From Neckera pumila (Eukaryota > Streptophyta > Bryopsida > Hypnales > Neckeraceae): a DNA stretch of 64,000 nucleotides. The notes under the pieces are model-generated. The model was not told where the DNA came from, made no database searches, and was given only the letters and a program-made list of their open reading frames with translations. The stretch spans positions 30,205,445 through 30,269,444 of the forward strand of contig OZ018411.1 of the NCBI GenBank assembly GCA_963969595.1. Direction: 5' to 3'. The position numbers were made by a program, and so were the translations under genes. Positions 57,581-64,000 of the stretch are shown here, piece after piece. Positions within the stretch are counted from its first letter, which is position 1. Every line of letters begins with the position of its first letter.

Positions 57581-60334
57581 TACGTGTCCATTCAATACTA
57601 CAATGGGTATTTGATCTTGAATATCGTAAATCCTAAGAATAACTTCAGAATAGATCTGTGGGCATTGGAAAATGATTGTTGTGTATGAACTATTTTCTTT
57701 TGGGATCTTAGCAAGTAAGAGCTAAAAGAAATGCCATCATGCAACCTCACTAAGACAATACATAACATGTGGCTTCAACAATCTAAAAATTGGAAGAATA
57801 ATCTATACATTGCCATGATAGACAATTTCGTCAGAGTGTTCATGCAGATGGTAAGGTAATTACACTATTACCTATACCTAAAGGAAAATGAAGTTGGTAT
57901 TGGACTAGGAAAGGAAAAGCTAATGCTTTGTGTGGCTTAGTGTTCAACAGGATGAACGAGAAATCCAAAGCCACTCAAGGAAGCTATTTCAAACATTCCA
58001 GGTGCAGAATTCTTCAATAGATCAAGAGCCTCATCTTGAAGGTGAAGAAGTGTTTGGATCGCAGAAGAGGAAGGCAAACATGCTACTTGGGTGCAAATAT
58101 GACTTGCATAGATTGGACGAAGTCAATTTCTCTCAATTACGCATCCAAATGCGATTGTGGAGAGCCACAACAAATGCATTGGATTTGAACACAATTTTGA
58201 AGGACGTTTCTCCAAGTGTGGATGTGGACCCCCGAGTCACAATGTCATATGTAAACATTGGAGGCCAAACTAGTACTCCAAACTTGACCTAAATGTCAGC
58301 AATTCAAGAGACCATGTGTGACAAGGGGCAATGGCACATAACACGTTTACCAAAAACATCAACAAAGACATACTTTGCACTGTAAGCAATTGCCAAGAAA
58401 AAGTGCATAGCACATATAGTCCAAAACAACATTGCTACTGCAGCGCCAACATATACAAGTATGATGGTTAATTACAAACAAAATTGTCATGATTGTATGC
58501 AATTTCTCTTTTGCAACGACAACATTAAATGATGTGTGAAAGGCACACGACACAAGTGTGTGTCATCAATACCAACTATTCCGACCATTTGGCTAGTGAA
58601 AATGGGCACCAAACTCTCAAAGGCTGAGATTTTGGCCTTAGAAGTGGCAGGCTTTCAACTTTTGCAACGTCAAGTCATTTTGCCCTGGAGATTGCTTAGT
58701 AGAAAAGCTAGCATACAAATTGTACGTGCCTATTCTGTTTTATCTTCACCAGATGAACATCCCACAGCTCAAGTGAGAAAGATTGTTTGCCGCAACCCAA
58801 AGGCCTCAATTGTAAAGCACCAGAACAATTGTGCACCGGCTCTAGTCAACACTGATTGCATGCATAGAAAGTGTAACTATGGTTCTTTGCCGTGGATTTG
58901 GTTGCCTAGTGTCACTCATCTCTAATGTAAAGCCTCGCCATGAAAAACACATGCTCATTGTATCCTGGTTTCTGGATTACACATGTCCAAATTTCAAGGA
59001 GATGAAGTTGAAGTGCTTGAGCAAGCGAGGAACTTGGACAAACTATAAGCATTTTTTCTTTTGTTTCACTGTCATCTGCAACCTATAATCTACATCAGAG
59101 GCCTTCATTCATGCAGCAAGTTTTAGTTTCAATGAAGTGAAATAAGTATTTCCTAGTGGATACTGAATCCTTTGGTATCAACTTAGATTGTCTTTTTGCA
59201 TACAAAGACCCTGCCTATGTTTACTGAACACATGAATGGAAATGTATTGAGACTAAAAGGGCCAGTATTTGCATTTCATTAGACCCACGCCTTCCTTTTC
59301 AAAAATTATTTTTAGATACTTGTATTGTACATAATGTTTCTCTACATGTAGTCGTACCTATCAAGTGTTTTATTTTTCTATTTACTAGCATCACGTTGAC
59401 ATCATTAGCTTAAAAGCCAATATATCAAACAAGTGATCTAATTTGTTTTCCAAAATTAATGTTTAGATAAAACCTTGGACAAGCACAGAGGTTTAGCTCC
59501 AAAGCTATTCTACATTTCTACAATAATAGATGTTTTTCAGTTCTATTGTTATATGCGTGCAAAATGACACTCTATCTTAAATTGCGGTTGTAGGACATCC
59601 TATTTTGGCAGTCATAGGTCTCATCGTTTAGAAGTATTCATTTGCACACGGCAATGGAATTTTGTCACTCATTTTTCCATTTTCACAGCGTTGTTCCCTT
59701 GTTTTTTCAAATAATCCTTGCAATCCTATTAGATATGATTTCATCCAATATTCATCTATTGTTATTCAGGATTTCATCTACTTTCTTCCAACATTTTAGC
59801 TACTTTCATCCACTTTTTTCATCCAATCTTTCATCTACTATCATCCAAATATTTCAGTTACTTTCATCCAAATTATTCATCTATTTTCATCCATTTTTTT
59901 CATCCAAACCATCTCCTTCTTTTTATGCTCTGATAAAAATTTTTGTCTACATTCACTAAATTTTTAATGACTTTCACCCAAATTTTTAGTGACTTTCATC
60001 CAAAATCTCAACCACTTTCATCCAAAAAATTTCCTAATTTCATTTTATTTTTCCATTTTCTATCCAAGATCTATGATCCCCGCTCACTATTCCCGCTCTA
60101 TGCTTGCCGCTCCCTTCCTAGCAATGTTGTCAAACATACACAAAATACAACAATCTAGTAGACATGATGAGTTAATACCAAAAGGACTAAAGATCCCACT
60201 TTGGAATTTTTGACAAGTTGGATAAGCCTTATAGATTTTATAATTTGGAAAATTTTCTTAAGATTTTAAGGATGGATAACAATTATTCTAATTTTTATGT
60301 GAAGCTTTGTTTCATATTAGTCATTTTGATAATT
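57581..60334. other. Duplicate of 5031-7784, no identified gene
   Basis: Contains the same weak frames (57930-58292, 58536-58925) and the TTTCATCC repeat (59730-60080) as copy 1. Confidence 0.5.
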
Positions 60335-61483
60335 CACTAGAAGAAAAACGTGTCCGCCACAACCGCCTATCTGCAACTAAGTGTCCAATACAATTATCTT
60401 GCAACTACAATCCTCTCTATTTGCACCAAACCTTCATTGTTTTGCAACATTGTTTTACATCATCAGCACATTATTTTAGTCGCAAAATAGTCATAGAATG
60501 AAGTGTTATGTATTGCTTAAGTTGTGACAGTTGCAATTGAAAGCAATCGTAGAATGAAGTGTAGGATTACGAGTCGTACTTAAGTTCAAATTTAGAATGA
60601 AAGTGAACTATTTTCCATCCAATATTCATCATAGATGTCGATGTCGAGAACTCTACACTTTGTGGAATCCACCATATCAATTTGCAGTCACAAAAAACAA
60701 CTAGAAAAACACTAGGAAACGACTGCAATTATAAAATGACAATAGTTGTTTCCTAGTTGTTTGGTAGTTATACACTAGTAGTATTCTAGTGGTTTTATAG
60801 TTGTTTTGTAGTTGTTTCTAGATTGTCATATATCAATTGTCCCATATCAATTGTCACGAGTACCATTAGGTTAGACTTATAAGACTTGTCAGTTTTTGTA
60901 CACTTATGTATTAAATTCTGTTGATAGAGTTTTAAGATTTCTACAATTTGTAGACTTCTACAATTTGTAGAAATTTAAAAACATTTAAAATCCAAGAAAT
61001 TTATAAACCCGTAAAAGTATTAAACTAGTGAAAACTATAAACTACCAATATTTCAATTTTTGAAACCTTAAAAATGCTAGATTTGAATTTTTGAAATTAA
61101 AAAAAAAAAAAAAATTGAAATCTTGAAAATTAAAAAGTAGCTAGATTTGAAATTCTAAAATCTAGAAAATAATTAGATTTGAATTCCTGAAATCTTGAAA
61201 TTCTAAAATCTATAAATCATTGAGATTAAAAGTTCAAAATCTACAAAATCTACAAGTTACAAATTAGTCACAATTGAGTTGCACATCAACAACCATGTCT
61301 GAATAGTTCATCAATGAATTATCACGTAAGCTGTTGGATTTTCAAGATTTTGCAACTACAATTTTGCGTGCGACTTGTCCACTGCAACTGTAGTCTCTAA
61401 GTTATCACCAGTCGCAAATGAGTCACACAACTCAAAAAACAATTGCTCTTCGTAGTCGCAGAACCCTTCATTTTCTTCTAGTG
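60335..61483. mobile_element. Non-autonomous CACTA-type element, copy 2
   Basis: Duplicate of 7785-8933 with identical ends. It is carried by the segmental duplication and is not an independent insertion. Confidence 0.7.
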
Positions 61484-62375
61484 TAAATACTTCAATAGTT
61501 AAAAGTTTTAATAATCGATTTCAATGTCAAAGTGGATAGCAAAGTATAAATTCTAAAAAAAGATCAATCAACTTTATTTAATTGTATAGGTGAAACATAT
61601 ACTTAGAAATATTTGAACCATTCAATTACAAATAATCAAGTTAAAGTAAAAAAGAGTTGTATTTTGTAGGCAATGAAGATAAAAAAAACCCTTTACAAAG
61701 TCATCTTCTTGAATTCAACCTTGCAAGTTTCTAGATTTGAGAAAAATATATGTATACCTATTCATTAATAAAAGATTTTGACCATCAGGATTGTTGATTT
61801 TCAATCTCTTTTAAAAATTATTCATAAATTAGGTTTTTCTTTTACCAAATACCAACTTCTACTTCATAATTCTTTCAATGATGAATATAAAATTCTCTGG
61901 TTCAATTTTGTCACATACATTTTCATCCCATTTTCTATATATTGGTTAAATTGCACAAGTTTTGGGCATAGGGAATTTTTTCTAAAAATGTTGGAAGGAT
62001 AAACTTCACCTATTAAATTAGGAAGAGTAAGAAAAACCAAATTTTGATATTTAAGCACATTGAATTTGCAATCAATAAAGATTTTTGTTCTCAAATTAAA
62101 GAAAGATGCACTTAAACAAGCCAACAAAAGGACCATATGATTGGATTTGTTAGAAAATAAATATAGACAAAGATTTTAGCCTTGCTTTCAGTACGAGAAT
62201 CTTGAAGCAATTTGAGCCTCAAGACACCACAATATTTTAAAGGTAAACTAATTCTTGGTTAATTTTTACATTTATACATCTTTATCTAAAGTTAGTCTGT
62301 TTATTTTATTTTATTTGTTTGTTTTGTTTGAAACGTTGAGGTTTAACAATCTATGAGGCACCCGGTGGCATTTTT
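61484..62375. other. AT-rich, no gene seen (duplicate of 8934-9825)
   Basis: No supported ORF. The right end holds the start of a foldback repeat unit. Confidence 0.5.
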
Positions 62376-62380
62376 GGTAC

Positions 62381-63088
62381 TGAAATCTATAGAATTTCCA
62401 TACGAATTAACACACCAGGTCTACACCTCACGATTGCACCCCACTCCTCATCGAACTGACATGAATTAATTACGATACCAAAAGGTGACAGTCCTGCTCA
62501 TCATTCTTGCTTTAGTTCGATCAGTATTAATTAAGAGACGGCCCAATGCACATCCGCAGGCGACAGAACCACAGACTTGGTCATCGCAACAGCACACAGC
62601 TCACATTCAACTTACGACGACTCACCAATCTCTCATTTCGTCACCCAAGTCTCTCACATTGAACTCGCAAACAATTACCAAGCAAACAGATTTACAGGCT
62701 GAAAATCAATCCCACATGCATTTACGACCCCGAAGCAATCTCAAGGCTCGACCAATCACAAGTGATCAGAAGGTAGATTTTTATTAAGCTTCAGGCTGAG
62801 CTACATCACTGCTACAATTCCTCCCTCATCTCCATGTTGGTTTTTTTTGGCACAATTCTCAGCCGCTTCTTATAGCTTTTCCGTCGGTTCTTGGCCTGTT
62901 CGCGGCAGTTGCTTAGCAGCAGTTTTCTCCCCTCCCGGTCAGTTTTCTACTTCTTTTTCTCCTTACCTAAAAACCAAGAGGCCTGAAATAACTACTCGAA
63001 ATACGCCACGCGGGTAAGCCACGAGCCAGCTGGACCCTCTTGGATTGCCACCTCGATTATTTTATTGGAAAAATATTTGGGTGTAACA
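62381..63088 (-). repeat. 3' LTR of family B Ty3/gypsy element
   Basis: 708 bp, identical to the solo LTR at 9831-10538 except C10364, which is T at 62914. On the minus strand it starts TGTTACACCC directly after a purine-rich tract. GGTAC at 62376-62380 is the expected left target sequence. The partner LTR and other flank lie beyond the window. Confidence 0.9.
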
Positions 63089-64000
63089 TAACCTCCCCAG
63101 GATCCTGATCGACGTCGTTGTTAGGATGCTGTAGATATTCCGAATGATGATAAGGTTTTAGCTTGGACCCATTATGAGGTTTTGTGATCTTTGATCCATC
63201 TGGAGAACTCAAGGTGTATGATCCATTGTTAAATCTTTGATGGACCACATATGGACCCTTCCATTTTGGCTTGAATTTTTGACCATGCTGTTTCATAAGC
63301 CAGCTATCCACTAGCATGACCAAGCTTCCAGGTTCAAACTCGGTCAATTCCTTCAACTTGTCATGACGCACCTTGCGTCGGCCTTGTATGAGCTCGTTGT
63401 TACGGAGTGCTCTCTGACGAGATTCGTCTAGTCTTTCCAATAATAATAATCGCTCTGACAACGACTCCGCATCTCCCAAGCCATGCTGTAGAGCCAGGCG
63501 AAGAGATGGAATTTGTAATTCAATAGGCATGACCGCTTCTAAACCAAAGGTAAGTTGGAATGGTGTGAACCCAGTCGTTAGTTTATATGAGGTCCGGTAT
63601 GCCCATAAAGCTTCTCCGAGATGTTCATCCCAAGTTCTTCTCTTGTCAAGAATTACTTTGGCAATTATTCCGGCAAGTATCCCATTAGTCTTTTCGACCA
63701 AACCATTGGCCTGGGGGTAATATGGAGTTGTTCGCCTATGCTTGACCGATAGTTTCTTAAGCAATCCGGTGACTACCCCTCCTGTGAAGTGTGAGCCCTG
63801 ATCCGTCACAATCTCCAAGGGGATTCCATAGCGGCACACCACTTGATTATATAAAAAATTGACGGCTACCTCTTCTGTGTTTTTTTTTGTAGCCAAAGCT
63901 TCTGACCATTTAGTCAGATAGTCAGTCGCAACAATAATGTATTGATTATGCTTGGAGGTTTTTGGTAAAGGACCCATAAAATCCAATCCCCATTTCTCGA
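63057..64000 (-). CDS. Ty3/gypsy integrase, 3' end of pol (partial)
   Basis: Open frame of at least 314 codons whose 5' part lies beyond the window. The catalytic core has LDFMGPLPK (first Asp), IVTDQGSHF (second Asp) and ANGLVEKTNG (Glu). The second Asp and Glu are 35 residues apart, so D-D-35-E is intact. The C-terminal part has a GPY/F-like module (KPKWKGPYVVHQRF). The frame has no stops and runs through the polypurine tract. Its last ten or so codons are read from the LTR, and the TAA is at 63057-63059. Unlike the element at 13760 it shows no decay here, so this could be a young element. Confidence 0.93.
   Translation of the reverse strand, partial: EKWGLDFMGPLPKTSKHNQYIIVATDYLTKWSEALATKKNTEEVAVNFLYNQVVCRYGIPLEIVTDQGSHFTGGVVTGLLKKLSVKHRRTTPYYPQANGLVEKTNGILAGIIAKVILDKRRTWDEHLGEALWAYRTSYKLTTGFTPFQLTFGLEAVMPIELQIPSLRLALQHGLGDAESLSERLLLLERLDESRQRALRNNELIQGRRKVRHDKLKELTEFEPGSLVMLVDSWLMKQHGQKFKPKWKGPYVVHQRFNNGSYTLSSPDGSKITKPHNGSKLKPYHHSEYLQHPNNDVDQDPGEVMLHPNIFPIK
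63089..63098 (-). promoter_or_regulatory. Polypurine tract of family B element
   Basis: On the minus strand GGGGAGGTTA directly precedes the LTR start. It lies inside the pol frame, encoding part of DPGEVM. Confidence 0.75.

Larger units (their letters stand above)
52551..63088. repeat. Segmental duplication, copy 2
   Basis: Same order and sequence as 1-10538, with transitions at 53519, 53577, 54199, 54290, 55759, 55875 and 62914. Whether the match extends left of 52551 cannot be seen, because copy 1 starts at the window edge. On the right, identity ends with the family B LTR at 63088, where this copy enters the retrotransposon interior. Confidence 0.95.

Overview
The window looks like nuclear DNA of a land plant, most likely a non-seed plant and probably a moss. 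This is inferred from a DYW-class PPR gene whose repeats are near-identical in the moss manner, short introns of about 140-200 bp, a plant-type mitochondrial rrn18 and atp1 insertion, and heavy loading with Ty3/gypsy LTR elements. The species cannot be named from the sequence alone. Host DNA is AT-rich; the LTRs are visibly GC-richer.

Layout. (1) 1-10538 and 52551-63088 are two direct copies of one segment, offset by exactly 52550 bp and differing at about seven noticed positions. Each holds a solo LTR of a long-LTR family (family A), a decayed transposase-like gene, a 128-bp tandem repeat, a CACTA-type non-autonomous element and a 708-bp LTR of a second family (family B, minus strand). In copy 1 the family B LTR is solo; in copy 2 it is the 3' LTR of a larger element whose integrase gene runs off the right edge. 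(2) 10539-13759 and 25535-27540 are one foldback-rich repeat array, interrupted by an 11.8-kb family A Ty3/gypsy element (13760-25534) with 2943-bp LTRs, a perfect 5-bp target duplication, a tRNA-Asp-type primer site, a polypurine tract and a single-frame gag-pol broken by seven in-frame stops. (3) 27840-37063 is a gene island, all on the minus strand: a DYW PPR pseudogene, a three-exon fragment of an AP-1 sigma adaptin gene, and an apparently intact three-exon gene for a TPR-CHAT (caspase-like) protein of about 1253 residues. (4) 38130-52440 is repeat-rich: minisatellite, hairpin MITEs, three TTAA-flanked piggyBac-like elements (counting 25749), a foldback of about 435 bp, a chimeric mitochondrial insertion, hairpin doublets and a decaying tandem array of about 250-bp units.

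The clearest functional gene is the CHAT protein, whose His/Cys dyad is present. The most unusual architecture is a reading frame of about 550 codons lying wholly inside the family A LTR, between two TATA boxes. The duplication whose two copies part exactly at an LTR edge is the most striking structural feature. Coordinates of exons, LTRs and motifs were read by eye; homology calls rest on recognised motifs, not on searches.
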